Assembly: GCA_009694375.1 (NCBI GenBank)
Contig: SHVB01000012.1
Coordinates: forward strand, 1 to 64,000
Direction of reading: 5' to 3'
Length of the DNA: 64,000 bases
Origin: Acidimicrobiia bacterium
GTDB taxonomy: Bacteria; Actinomycetota; Acidimicrobiia; Acidimicrobiales; VFJN01
The notes below the pieces were generated by a model. That model made no database searches and had not been told where the DNA came from. It saw only the letters and a program-made list of their open reading frames with translations. Each line of letters begins with the position of its first letter. Position 1 is the stretch's first letter. This document shows positions 1-7,528 of the stretch, piece by piece. A program made the translations under genes and the position numbers.

Positions 1-528
1 GTCGAGGTACTTGGCGAACACCTCAACGTGGCGGGCTTCGTCCATCACCTGGGTAGAGGCGTAGTACTTGGCGTCGATCCACGGCACCGTCTCCACGATC
101 TTGGCCGTGCACACCAACGCACCCTGCTCACCGTGCATGAACTGGCTGATGGTCCAGTTCTGCGACTCGATCTTGAACTCGCTCCATTCCTTCTCACCCC
201 AATGATGAAGCGGGCCAGATGGAGCGGTGGCGGCCACGAAGACGGGGTCGGAGGCGAGATCTAGGGGGGCGTTGGCCGCCACCTGCTCGATGTCCACCTC
301 GAGGTGCCAGGGCAGGTCGGTCTCGCCGTTCCACTGCGAGTTCTTGGCCTTCTCGTAGAGCTTGTTGAGGGCTGGACGTTGACCCTTCTCGTAGTTCCAG
401 GTGAAGATCGCATCGGCGTTGTCCTTCACCGCATGAATGACCTCATGTTTGTCCTCGTTAGTAATCGAGAGGATTGCCTCTAGATCGTTTACCTCGGCCC
501 GTCCGAGCATCTCTTCGTTGGTGGTCAT
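1..528 (-). CDS. Ferritin-like/diiron protein, 3' end off the window
   Basis: The reverse strand reads open for 176 codons from an ATG at 528 to the window edge without a stop, so the C-terminus is missing. Two glutamate-containing helix motifs are visible, HGEQ (E134) and DEARH (E164 and H167). This spacing is typical of a four-helix diiron carboxylate protein of the ferritin-like/AurF type; with only one half of the second EXXH pair in view the exact family is open. The gene follows the TetR-type gene with an ATGA overlap, so the two are translationally coupled and the regulator may respond to the oxygenase substrate. Likely a cytoplasmic oxidoreductase; substrate unknown. Confidence 0.7.
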   Translation of the reverse strand, partial: MTTNEEMLGRAEVNDLEAILSITNEDKHEVIHAVKDNADAIFTWNYEKGQRPALNKLYEKAKNSQWNGETDLPWHLEVDIEQVAANAPLDLASDPVFVAATAPSGPLHHWGEKEWSEFKIESQNWTISQFMHGEQGALVCTAKIVETVPWIDAKYYASTQVMDEARHVEVFAKYLD

Positions 529-1193
529 GCACTTCCCTTTGGATTGGTGGTCGGAGTTGGTGGTCGGAGGTGGCGGTCGGAGGTGGCGGCGGGCGCAAGA
601 GCGGCCACGAGGCGTGCGATGAGGTCCTCCCATGGCCCGGCCGCGGGGAGGTCGAGTTCGACGGCCCGGAACAGCAAGAAACCCAGGCCCAGGGCGTGGC
701 AGAACCGCACCACCGCCTCGGTGTCCAAGCCAACGTCGATAGCGCCGGTGGCTTTGGCTTCGCTCACGAGGGCGGCCAAGCCATCGCTCCGGAGATCGAA
801 CAGGCCTTGCATCAGCAGCCGCACCTCAGGGTCGCGCCGAGAGGCCACCAAGGCTTCCAACAGCAGGGCGCTCTCGGGGTCGTCGTCGGTGACCAAGTGC
901 GAGCCCACGGTGGTGAGGATGTCGGTGACTGCGCCGTCGAAGCGATGCTCGTTGAACAACCGGTCCAACTCACTGTCGGACCTGGCCTCAATGGCGGCGA
1001 GGAGCAACTCGGCTTTTCCGGTGAAACGACCGTAGATCGCCCCGGTGGTGTACCCGGCTCGACGGGAGATCTCGGCTACCCCGGCACCCTCGTAGCCCTT
1101 CTCGGCGAATACCTCGGCCGCCGCGTCGATCAGCTTTTGGCGGATCAGATCGGTGCTACCGGTGTGGGGCAGGAGTTGTGTCGCTGTATCCAT
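525..1193 (-). CDS. TetR/AcrR-family transcriptional regulator
   Basis: A 222-residue regulator. The N-terminal helix-turn-helix is clear: RQKLIDAAAEVFAEKGYEG, then VAEISRRAGYTTGAIYGRF with the usual Y-x-x-F turn. The remainder is a helical ligand-binding domain ending in a Pro/Thr-rich tail encoded by short GGTGGTCGGAG-like repeats. I chose the ATG at 1193; an in-frame TTG lies 12 nt upstream. A TAATAC hexamer about 20 nt upstream on the reverse strand could be its -10, giving a very short leader. The stop overlaps the start of the downstream diiron gene (ATGA), which suggests the two are a regulator and target pair. The effector is unknown. Confidence 0.85.
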   Translation of the reverse strand: MDTATQLLPHTGSTDLIRQKLIDAAAEVFAEKGYEGAGVAEISRRAGYTTGAIYGRFTGKAELLLAAIEARSDSELDRLFNEHRFDGAVTDILTTVGSHLVTDDDPESALLLEALVASRRDPEVRLLMQGLFDLRSDGLAALVSEAKATGAIDVGLDTEAVVRFCHALGLGFLLFRAVELDLPAAGPWEDLIARLVAALAPAATSDRHLRPPTPTTNPKGSA

Positions 1194-1241
1194 ATTGGCC
1201 CACAATAACGAGTATTATCCGCACTGTCGAACACTCCGCCT

Positions 1242-2303
1242 TCAGCCCTCGGCGGCGCGCTCACGCTGAGATACCTCCACCAGGGCGGCGAGGGTGCCGG
1301 CGGCGGCTCCAGAGTCGATGGAGTGGCGAGCGAGATCGATCCCCTGTCCCAACTCCGAGGCCAGGCCCGCCGTCATCAAGGCGGCCCCCGCGTTGAGCAG
1401 AATAATGTCGCGGTGCGGACCGGACTCCCCCGCCAGCACCCGGCGCGCCAGCGCGGCGTTGAGGGTGGCATCGCCGCCCACCAATTCCTCGCGCTTGGCC
1501 GGGGCCAGTCCTAGTTCTGTGGGATCAACCGACCAAGTGTGGACGGCCCCGTCGCGTAACTCGACCACCGACGATGGACCGGTGGTGGTGAGTTCATCGA
1601 GCCCGTCGCCGCCGTGGACGATGAGCGCCCGTTCCGCCCCGTTGGCCCGCAGTACGCCGGCCATCCGCTCCGCCATGGTCACGTCGGCCACTCCGATGAG
1701 ATACCGACGCACTCGCCCGGGGTTCGAGAGCGGACCGAGAATGTTGAACGCGGTGGGGACCCCCAACTCGCGTCGGGTCGGGCCGGCGTGACGCATGGCG
1801 GGGTGATAGCGAGGAGCAAAACAGAAGCCCATTCCTGCCTCGGCCACACACGCCGCTACCCCCGCCGGACCGAGGTCGATGGCGACCCCGAGTGCATCGA
1901 GTAGGTCGGCGGCGCCACACGCCGAAGAGGCCGCCCGATTCCCGTGTTTACAAACCTTGGCCCCCCCGCCCGCCGCTACGAGTGCCGACAGGGTGGAGAC
2001 GTTGATGGTGTGCGACAGATCCCCGCCGGTGCCCACCACGTCGATCACGGCGCCCTCGGTGTCGATCTCCACCCTGGTGGAGGCGGCCAGCATCGCTTCC
2101 ACCATCCCGACCAACTCGTCGACGGTCTCGCCTTTCATCCTCAAGGCGACGATCAGCGCAGCGATCTGCGCGGAAGTGGCATCCCCCGCCAGGATCGCGG
2201 TCATGGCGGCGTGCGCCTCGACACGACTGAGTGAGTCGCCGCCGAGTAGCGATTGCAACGCCGGCGTTAGTCGTCCCGGACCGGCGGGTTCTGAGGTGTT
2301 CAT
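1242..2303 (-). CDS. trpD: Anthranilate phosphoribosyltransferase TrpD
   Basis: A 353-residue protein that transfers phosphoribosyl from PRPP to anthranilate in tryptophan biosynthesis. Family hallmarks are present: the GTGGD loop that binds PRPP/Mg, followed by INVSTLSALVAAGGG and KHGNRAASS, and the nucleoside phosphorylase-like N-terminal helices. Length matches the family (about 340-350). I chose the ATG at 2303 (MNTSEPAG); the frame stays open upstream to 2459, but that part overlaps the WhiB gene and looks nothing like TrpD. No other trp gene lies in the window, so it is separated from the rest of the pathway. The upstream gene on the same strand is WhiB. Confidence 0.95.
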   Translation of the reverse strand: MNTSEPAGPGRLTPALQSLLGGDSLSRVEAHAAMTAILAGDATSAQIAALIVALRMKGETVDELVGMVEAMLAASTRVEIDTEGAVIDVVGTGGDLSHTINVSTLSALVAAGGGAKVCKHGNRAASSACGAADLLDALGVAIDLGPAGVAACVAEAGMGFCFAPRYHPAMRHAGPTRRELGVPTAFNILGPLSNPGRVRRYLIGVADVTMAERMAGVLRANGAERALIVHGGDGLDELTTTGPSSVVELRDGAVHTWSVDPTELGLAPAKREELVGGDATLNAALARRVLAGESGPHRDIILLNAGAALMTAGLASELGQGIDLARHSIDSGAAAGTLAALVEVSQRERAAEG

Positions 2304-2326
2304 GCCGTAAAGATAGCGGGCGGAAG

Positions 2327-2557
2327 TTACGAGGCCCGGCGACGTTGCCGGAGCATGCGGCGCCGTTCCTTCTCCGTGGCACCGCCCCACACACCCTCTT
2401 TTTCCCGGCCGTGCAACGCAAATTCCAAACAGATCTCCCGGACTGAGCATTCGGTGCACACCAACTTGGCGACGGTGGCCTCCTCATCCGGGGCGGGATA
2501 GAAGATAGCCGGATCCAAACCGGAGCAGGCCGAGTGTCGACGCCAAGTGAGTTCCAT
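2327..2557 (-). CDS. WhiB-family iron-sulfur transcription factor
   Basis: A 76-residue WhiB-like protein, a family restricted to Actinobacteria and their phages. It has the four cluster-ligand cysteines (C11, then the CTEC pair and a C in REICLEFA), the GVWGG turn and a basic C-terminal tail (KERRRMLRQRRR). These proteins bind [4Fe-4S] and partner with the principal sigma factor. It lies 23 nt upstream of trpD on the same strand. Which WhiB paralogue (WhiB1, WhiB2 or other) cannot be settled from the sequence alone. Confidence 0.93.
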   Translation of the reverse strand: MELTWRRHSACSGLDPAIFYPAPDEEATVAKLVCTECSVREICLEFALHGREKEGVWGGATEKERRRMLRQRRRAS

Positions 2558-2658
2558 GGTTCCGGGGGGCTGCTCTTTAGGTCAAGGGGCAGGGACAGGT
2601 CGAAGTATCCGCGCCGGACCCCTGCGGAAGCAAAACGGGGCCCGGCCTGCGGCGCTCC

Positions 2659-3258
2659 TTACCCCTGAAGATCGATCAACAACTCGCCCACCGTAGCCAC
2701 ATCCAGGATGTGGCTGTGCTGGTAGGCGGAGTGATCCACCACCAGCGACACGGGCCCGCTCGCCACCAAGTCCACCTCGGCGGGGGTGAGTTCCCAGCGC
2801 ACGTAATGGACCGAGGCGGTGATCTCGTCGCGAGTGAGTTGTTCGGCATGCCCTTCGTCGGCGATGGCCCGCCGACGGGGAGCGTTATCACCCGCCCCTA
2901 GTTGCAACAGCAAGCACCCCTCGATTCCCACGAGATTCGGCAGCCACTCCCGCCACTCCTCCTCGCTCGTCAGTTCGATGAAAACAGTGGCGCAGAGTTC
3001 ACCGTTGGAGGGCACCAGTGGGTTGTAGGTGTCCAACTCGGCCTGAATCGCAGTATCAGTGGTGAGTTTCTCGACGCGCGCCATCTCTTGGATCTGAAAG
3101 CGAATGGTGTCGCGATTTTCGAACACGAGGGTAAGCACCGGTCCAACATGAACCCGGCGCCGCTTTTTTAGCTCGATGATCTGGGACCGAAATTCCTGAC
3201 GCTCGCGCTCGTAGGCACGTTGGTCGGCGATATCGGACAGAACGAGTTTGATGGTCAT
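2659..3258 (-). CDS. DUF3501 family protein
   Basis: A 199-residue soluble protein. It matches the DUF3501 pattern: a basic KKRRRVHVGP segment near residue 35, then VFENRDTIRFQIQEMARVE, and an acidic middle with ELTSEEEWREWLP. No catalytic motif is recognisable and the function is unknown. It is the last gene of a run with the Fe-S protein (8 nt upstream), rubrerythrin and Fur. From family knowledge, DUF3501 genes recur beside rubrerythrin and heterodisulfide-reductase-like Fe-S genes in many bacteria, which supports a role in peroxide or oxygen detoxification. That role is inference from context. Confidence 0.8.
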   Translation of the reverse strand: MTIKLVLSDIADQRAYERERQEFRSQIIELKKRRRVHVGPVLTLVFENRDTIRFQIQEMARVEKLTTDTAIQAELDTYNPLVPSNGELCATVFIELTSEEEWREWLPNLVGIEGCLLLQLGAGDNAPRRRAIADEGHAEQLTRDEITASVHYVRWELTPAEVDLVASGPVSLVVDHSAYQHSHILDVATVGELLIDLQG

Positions 3259-3266
3259 GGGGGGGG

Positions 3267-4586
3267 CTACTCCTTGGGGATTCCGTAGGCACGGGCAACG
3301 AATGAGATGGGGTGCACGGGCTGGCGCCCGGTTTCTTGGAGGATGCCGCCGTTGGCGAGATGGCAGTCGCCCGCCACGACCGCCCCGTCGGCTTTGGTGA
3401 TGGCGACCGCCATTTTCTTGGCCACCTGGCGGGCGCGGTCATAGTTTTGCGCTCGATAGCCCCAGGTCCCGTCGATCCCGGAACATTCCGCCACCACGGT
3501 GACCTTTGTGCCGGTGAGTCTCATCAGATCCCGTGATTTCAGACCGATGTTCTGGGCCCGAAGGTGACAGGGGGCGTGGTAAGTGACCGTCTCGGGTACC
3601 GAGCCGGTGAAGTCGGTATCGAGACGGGTTCCCTCGGCCTTGTGGATCCACATGAGATATTCGGCAGCGTCGTAGGTGTGGGAGGCCACCAGTTTGGCAT
3701 CGTCGCTCCCGAGGTAGTCCGTGTAATCGTTCTTCAGCACATAACTGCAGGTGGGCTGCGGCACCACCACGGCGGGTTCCTCCCCGCGGGCCAGCGCGTC
3801 ACGAATGGCCCCGGCCAACAAGGCCACGTTCTTGCGTCCGTGGCGGCGAAAACTTCCAACGTCGCCCGAATGCAACCACGGAGCGCCACAACAAATCTGC
3901 CCTTCCGGCACTGAGCACTCAACGCCATTGCGCTCCAGCACCCGCACCAGATCTCGGCCAACCTCCGGAGCCTGATATTCCACCATGCAGGTGGGAAAAA
4001 GGATGGCGCTGCCTTGCTTATCACGGAAACGCAGGGCCGACCGGCGCTTCCACCAGGTGGAGAACCGCACCCGGGTAAACGGCGGCAGGAGGCGCTGCGA
4101 GGCGATGCCGGCAACTTTCTCAATGACCTGCCGAGCCGCAGATCCCGGCGTGCCCAACGCCCAGTTGCTGAGCGGCGCCAACGCCGAACCGCCAATGCCA
4201 GCGAGGTCGGTACGACCGAGGGCCTGGTGGTGAGCCCGCTCGGTGATGGTGGGCTTGGTCCCCTTGAAGATCACTTGCTCCGCTCGAAGCATGAGGCGGG
4301 GGAAATCCAGCTCCCACTCGTGTTGGCCGGGGATGTACGGGCAATTCACATAACAGAGTTTGCAGTTGAAGCACTCGTCCACCACCTGGTCTTGCTCACC
4401 GTGGGTCAGGCGGGCGGAGTCTTGGTCATCGTGCTGGTCGATGGCTTCGAAAAGGGTGGGGAAGGCCGAGCAGTACTTGAAACAGAGGCGGCAGCCGTGA
4501 CAGAGGTCGTAGACCCTCGTCATCTCGGCTCGCAGGTCGATCTCGTCGAAATACTTTGGGTGAAATGGGTCGTAGGTGGTGGTCAT
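3267..4586 (-). CDS. Heterodisulfide reductase-related iron-sulfur protein (GlpC/HdrD type)
   Basis: A 439-residue soluble protein with two N-terminal ferredoxin-like motifs (CHGCRLCFKYC and CFNCKLCYVNCPY) for two [4Fe-4S] clusters. Two C-terminal cysteine-rich CCG-type domains follow (CCGAPWLHSGD, PCHLRAQNIG and CSGIDGTWG). This is the GlpC/HdrD/LutA electron-transfer architecture. I chose the ATG at 4586 (MTTTYDPFHPKYF); the open frame runs further upstream but crosses rubrerythrin. It sits between rubrerythrin and DUF3501 and most likely supplies electrons to rubrerythrin or an unknown partner. It is probably not the GlpC of glycerol metabolism, even though glpD lies nearby. Confidence 0.88.
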   Translation of the reverse strand: MTTTYDPFHPKYFDEIDLRAEMTRVYDLCHGCRLCFKYCSAFPTLFEAIDQHDDQDSARLTHGEQDQVVDECFNCKLCYVNCPYIPGQHEWELDFPRLMLRAEQVIFKGTKPTITERAHHQALGRTDLAGIGGSALAPLSNWALGTPGSAARQVIEKVAGIASQRLLPPFTRVRFSTWWKRRSALRFRDKQGSAILFPTCMVEYQAPEVGRDLVRVLERNGVECSVPEGQICCGAPWLHSGDVGSFRRHGRKNVALLAGAIRDALARGEEPAVVVPQPTCSYVLKNDYTDYLGSDDAKLVASHTYDAAEYLMWIHKAEGTRLDTDFTGSVPETVTYHAPCHLRAQNIGLKSRDLMRLTGTKVTVVAECSGIDGTWGYRAQNYDRARQVAKKMAVAITKADGAVVAGDCHLANGGILQETGRQPVHPISFVARAYGIPKE

Positions 4587-4641
4587 GATCAAATCCTGGG
4601 TGGGGAGATGCGATCCGCACCTCCCCACCCAGATCAACGTC

Positions 4642-5061
4642 TCAGGAGACGTCCTCCAACCCACGGGAGAATCGACCGGCGTGGCTCTTCTCAGCCCGGG
4701 CCAGTGTCTCCAGCCATTCGGCGATCTCCGAGAAGCCCTCATCGCGGGCGGTCTTGGCGAATCCCGGGTACATCTCGGTGTACTCGTAGATTTCGCTGGC
4801 GATCGCCGAGCGAAGGTTGTCTTCGGTGGCGCCGACTGGCTCACCGGTGGCGGGATCTCCCACCTCGGCGAGGAAGTCGAAGTGCCCGAACGCATGGCCG
4901 GTCTCGCCTTCGGCGACAGATCGGAACAGCGCAGCGGTATCGGGGTACCCCTCAATGTCGGCCTTCTGGGCGAAGTAGAGGTAACGGCGATTGGCTTGGC
5001 TCTCGCGCGCAAAAGCTTCTTTGAGGTTCTCTTCGGTTTTAGTGCCCTTGAGTTCAGGCAA
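4642..5061 (-). CDS. Rubrerythrin
   Basis: A 139-residue ferritin-like diiron protein that reduces peroxide. The iron ligand helices are visible: [22 protein letters not shown] (from about residue 8), [26 protein letters not shown] and [14 protein letters not shown]. The C-terminal rubredoxin domain is absent, as in the short rubrerythrin family, so electrons must come from a separate partner such as the downstream Fe-S protein. The start is a TTG at 5061 with a GGAG ribosome binding site six bases upstream; no ATG or GTG fits. It overlaps the end of the Fur gene by 8 nt, which indicates translational coupling. Confidence 0.92.
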   Translation of the reverse strand: MPELKGTKTEENLKEAFARESQANRRYLYFAQKADIEGYPDTAALFRSVAEGETGHAFGHFDFLAEVGDPATGEPVGATEDNLRSAIASEIYEYTEMYPGFAKTARDEGFSEIAEWLETLARAEKSHAGRFSRGLEDVS

Positions 5062-5515
5062 GGGTGTCTCCTGGGTTGGGTTGTGGGTTGGAATTAGACG
5101 AGGTTCCGCAGTCGCGGCAATGACCACGGAACACGATCTCAGTGGCGGTGACCTCGAACCCGTCAGCGCCCTCCGCCGGGAGTGAAACACCGGGGAAGCA
5201 GGCGTGGAGGTCCTCGATGCGGCCGCAGGCGTTGCACACCAGATGATGGTGAGGCTGAAGATTCGGATCGAACCGGGTGGATCCGGTTCCAATGTCGAGC
5301 GTGCTCAACTCGCCCATCAAGGCAAGGTCGTTGAGCGTTTGGTAAACGGTGCGCAGGGAGATGGTGGGCATCTCGACGCTCACCGCGGCGTAGACCGCCT
5401 CGGCGTTGGGGTGGGCACTCGATACCGACAGCGCCCGGAAGATCGACTGGCGCTGGGGCGTGACCTTGCGCCCGTTGGCCCGAAACTCCTCGGTCAGTGC
5501 CTCCACGGACTTCAT
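5054..5515 (-). CDS. Fur/PerR-family transcriptional regulator
   Basis: A 153-residue metal-dependent repressor. An N-terminal winged helix (RANGRKVTPQRQSIFRAL through SLRTVYQTLNDLALMGE) is followed by a dimerisation domain with HHHLVC, CNAC and CRDC, giving the two CxxC pairs of a structural zinc site. I chose the ATG at 5515; an in-frame GTG lies 9 nt upstream. Its position at the head of a rubrerythrin operon argues for a peroxide-sensing PerR-like role rather than iron uptake control. Metal ligand choice cannot separate Fur from PerR here. An AT-rich partly palindromic site just upstream (5542-5562) is a candidate operator. Confidence 0.92.
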   Translation of the reverse strand: MKSVEALTEEFRANGRKVTPQRQSIFRALSVSSAHPNAEAVYAAVSVEMPTISLRTVYQTLNDLALMGELSTLDIGTGSTRFDPNLQPHHHLVCNACGRIEDLHACFPGVSLPAEGADGFEVTATEIVFRGHCRDCGTSSNSNPQPNPGDTLA

Positions 5516-5541
5516 GAGCAGCACCCTATCGGCAGATCTTG

Positions 5542-5562
5542 CTAATCGACAATTGTTGTTAG
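5542..5562. promoter_or_regulatory. Candidate Fur/PerR operator
   Basis: An AT-rich stretch of 21 bases starts CTAA, ends TTAG and is centred near CAATTG, within otherwise GC-rich DNA and 27 nt upstream of the Fur-family start. The symmetry is imperfect. Fur-family genes are commonly autoregulated from such a site. The assignment rests on position and composition. Confidence 0.4.
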
Positions 5563-5651
5563 GTATTTGTTGGTCGCCACGGTCCGCTTCGCTCCCGCAC
5601 CACCGAACGGGAGATGCGGCGACGAGCCCGCCCCGGGTAGCGTCACCGTCG

Positions 5652-5867
5652 ATGGCAATCTACGAGTACCGGTGCTGGCCCTGCGAGAGAACCTTTGAGC
5701 TCTCGCGCCCTATGGCCGAGGCCGACTTACCTGCTCAGTGTCCCCTCGGCCACCGCAGCACCAAACGCCTCCTGTCGGTATTCGCCTCCACCGGTGCTGC
5801 CGGAGCATCCGCCTCCCCGACCATGGCTAGCGGGGGGTGCTGCGGAGGCGCCTGTGGCTGCGGCTGA
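5652..5867 (+). CDS. FmdB-family zinc ribbon protein
   Basis: A 71-residue protein beginning MAIYEYRCWPCERTFE, the typical FmdB/CxxC zinc-ribbon start. A second cysteine region follows (QCPLGH) and the tail is glycine/cysteine-rich (GGCCGGACGCG). The second knuckle has C-x-x-x-H instead of C-x-x-C, so metal binding may differ from the family. The function of the family is only loosely defined as regulatory. The stop overlaps the glpD start as TGATG, so it is the first gene of the glycerol operon and translationally coupled to glpD. Confidence 0.8.
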   Translation: MAIYEYRCWPCERTFELSRPMAEADLPAQCPLGHRSTKRLLSVFASTGAAGASASPTMASGGCCGGACGCG

Positions 5868-7528
5868 TGTCCTCCGGCACCTTTGACCGCTCCGCCAACC
5901 TGAGGAACTTGGCCGACACCACCTTCGATGTGCTCGTGATCGGCGGCGGGATCACCGGCGCCGGGGTGGCCCTGGATGCCGCCTCGCGGGGCCTGCGCAC
6001 GGCGCTGGTTGAACGCGACGACTTCGCCAGCGGAACGTCGTCAAAAAGTTCGAAACTTGTCCACGGGGGCCTGCGTTATTTGCAGAACGGCGACATCCGC
6101 CTCGTGTACGAGGCCCTACGCGAGCGGCAACGACTCCGTCATAACGCGCCTCACCTTGTGCGCATGCTCCCGTTCCTCATCCCGATCTTCTCGAAGGACG
6201 GCCTGATCAACCCGAAGGTGGCCCGAGCACTCGGGAGCGCCATGTGGATGTACGACCTGACCGGTGGTGCGCGCATCGGAAAACTCCACCGGCGCTTGAG
6301 AAAAGCGGCGGCGGTGAAGCACATGCCCACCCTGCCGGTGGATCGGCTCGCCGGCGCCTATCTCTACTACGACGCCGCCGCCGATGACGCCCGTCTCACC
6401 CTGGCCCTGGCCCGCACCGCCGCCCTTGACCACGGCGCGGTGATCGCCAACCACACCAACGTCGTGGAGATTCTGCACACCGACGGTCGGGCGAGCGGGG
6501 CCATCGTGGAAGCCGACGGCACCCGCATCACCGTCCGGGCGCGGGCCGTGGTGAACGCAGCGGGCGTCTGGAGCGACGATGTGCGTGCTCTGGATGAAGG
6601 CGACCACCCCGACAGCATCCGACCGGCCAAGGGCATTCACATCACCGTGCCCTGGAGCAAAGTGCGCAACGACATCGCGGTGGTGATACCGGTGCCCAAG
6701 GACAAGCGCAGCGTGTTTGTCGTGCCCTGGCTGCCGAAGGACGACGGCGGGTTCCATCTCACCTACATCGGAACCACCGACACCGATTACGAGGGCACCC
6801 TCGACGAACCGCAATGCACCCCCGACGACGTGGCCTACCTACTCAGGGCCATCAATGCCGCCGTAACCGAACCGATCACCACCGTCGATGTCGTGGGCAC
6901 CTGGGCCGGGCTGCGCCCATTGGTGAAGGCGGCCGCCAGTAGCCGCACCGCCGACCTCTCCCGCCGCCACAAGGTGTCGGTCTCGGCCCAAGGCGTCGTC
7001 ACCATCACCGGCGGCAAACTCACCACCTATCGAGAGATGGCCGAAGACACCGTCGACGCCCTCCTGAAACATGAAACGGGCCTCCCTCGGGGCACCCGCC
7101 ACAGCCGCACCGCCAAGCTGAAACTGCGCGGCGCCATGGTGCCGAACGCCAAGATCACGGGCCGCCATCGCCACCTAGCCGAACGGTTCGGCTCCGAGGC
7201 CCCCTCGCTGCAGGCCCTCATCGACGAAGACCCTTCCCTCGGCGAACCACTCGTACCCGGCCTGCCGTACGTGAGGGCCGAAGCCATCTACGCCATCCGC
7301 CACGAAATGGCCACCACGGTGGACGACGTGCTCTCCCGGCGCACGCGTGCCCGCCTCCAGGCGCGCGATGAAACCGCCGCCGTGGCCGGTGCCGTCGCCG
7401 CCCTCATGGCCCCCGAACTCGGGTGGTCCGCCGCCGAGGTCGAGGCCCAGGCCGCAACCTATGTGGCCCTCGTCGTCGCCGAACGAACCGCCCCGGGGCT
7501 TCCCCTTATCGAGGTCAGTCTCCCGTGA
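5867..7528 (+). CDS. glpD: Glycerol-3-phosphate dehydrogenase (FAD, aerobic type)
   Basis: A 553-residue flavoenzyme oxidising glycerol 3-phosphate to dihydroxyacetone phosphate and feeding electrons to the quinone pool. The N-terminal Rossmann fingerprint VLVIGGGITGAGVALDAA is at about residues 22-39. The family signature GTSSKSSKLVHGGLRYL follows, and the C-terminal GlpD/GlpO helical domain holds the HEMATTVDDVLSRRTR motif. I chose the ATG at 5867 because it overlaps the preceding stop (TGATG) and places the fingerprint at the usual distance. It is followed by a flavin oxidase with a GTGA overlap and by glpK, forming a glycerol-use operon. Confidence 0.95.
   Translation: MSSGTFDRSANLRNLADTTFDVLVIGGGITGAGVALDAASRGLRTALVERDDFASGTSSKSSKLVHGGLRYLQNGDIRLVYEALRERQRLRHNAPHLVRMLPFLIPIFSKDGLINPKVARALGSAMWMYDLTGGARIGKLHRRLRKAAAVKHMPTLPVDRLAGAYLYYDAAADDARLTLALARTAALDHGAVIANHTNVVEILHTDGRASGAIVEADGTRITVRARAVVNAAGVWSDDVRALDEGDHPDSIRPAKGIHITVPWSKVRNDIAVVIPVPKDKRSVFVVPWLPKDDGGFHLTYIGTTDTDYEGTLDEPQCTPDDVAYLLRAINAAVTEPITTVDVVGTWAGLRPLVKAAASSRTADLSRRHKVSVSAQGVVTITGGKLTTYREMAEDTVDALLKHETGLPRGTRHSRTAKLKLRGAMVPNAKITGRHRHLAERFGSEAPSLQALIDEDPSLGEPLVPGLPYVRAEAIYAIRHEMATTVDDVLSRRTRARLQARDETAAVAGAVAALMAPELGWSAAEVEAQAATYVALVVAERTAPGLPLIEVSLP

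Noticed and set aside
545-592. Short GGTGGTCGGAG tandem repeats
   Set aside because: They lie in the coding tail of the TetR gene and simply encode a Pro/Thr/Arg-rich C-terminus; too short and imperfect to be a separate element.
4014-5024. Long plus-strand open frame opposite the Fe-S and rubrerythrin genes
   Set aside because: It is an antisense shadow of two strongly supported minus-strand genes, with no domain and Arg/Pro-rich low-complexity content.
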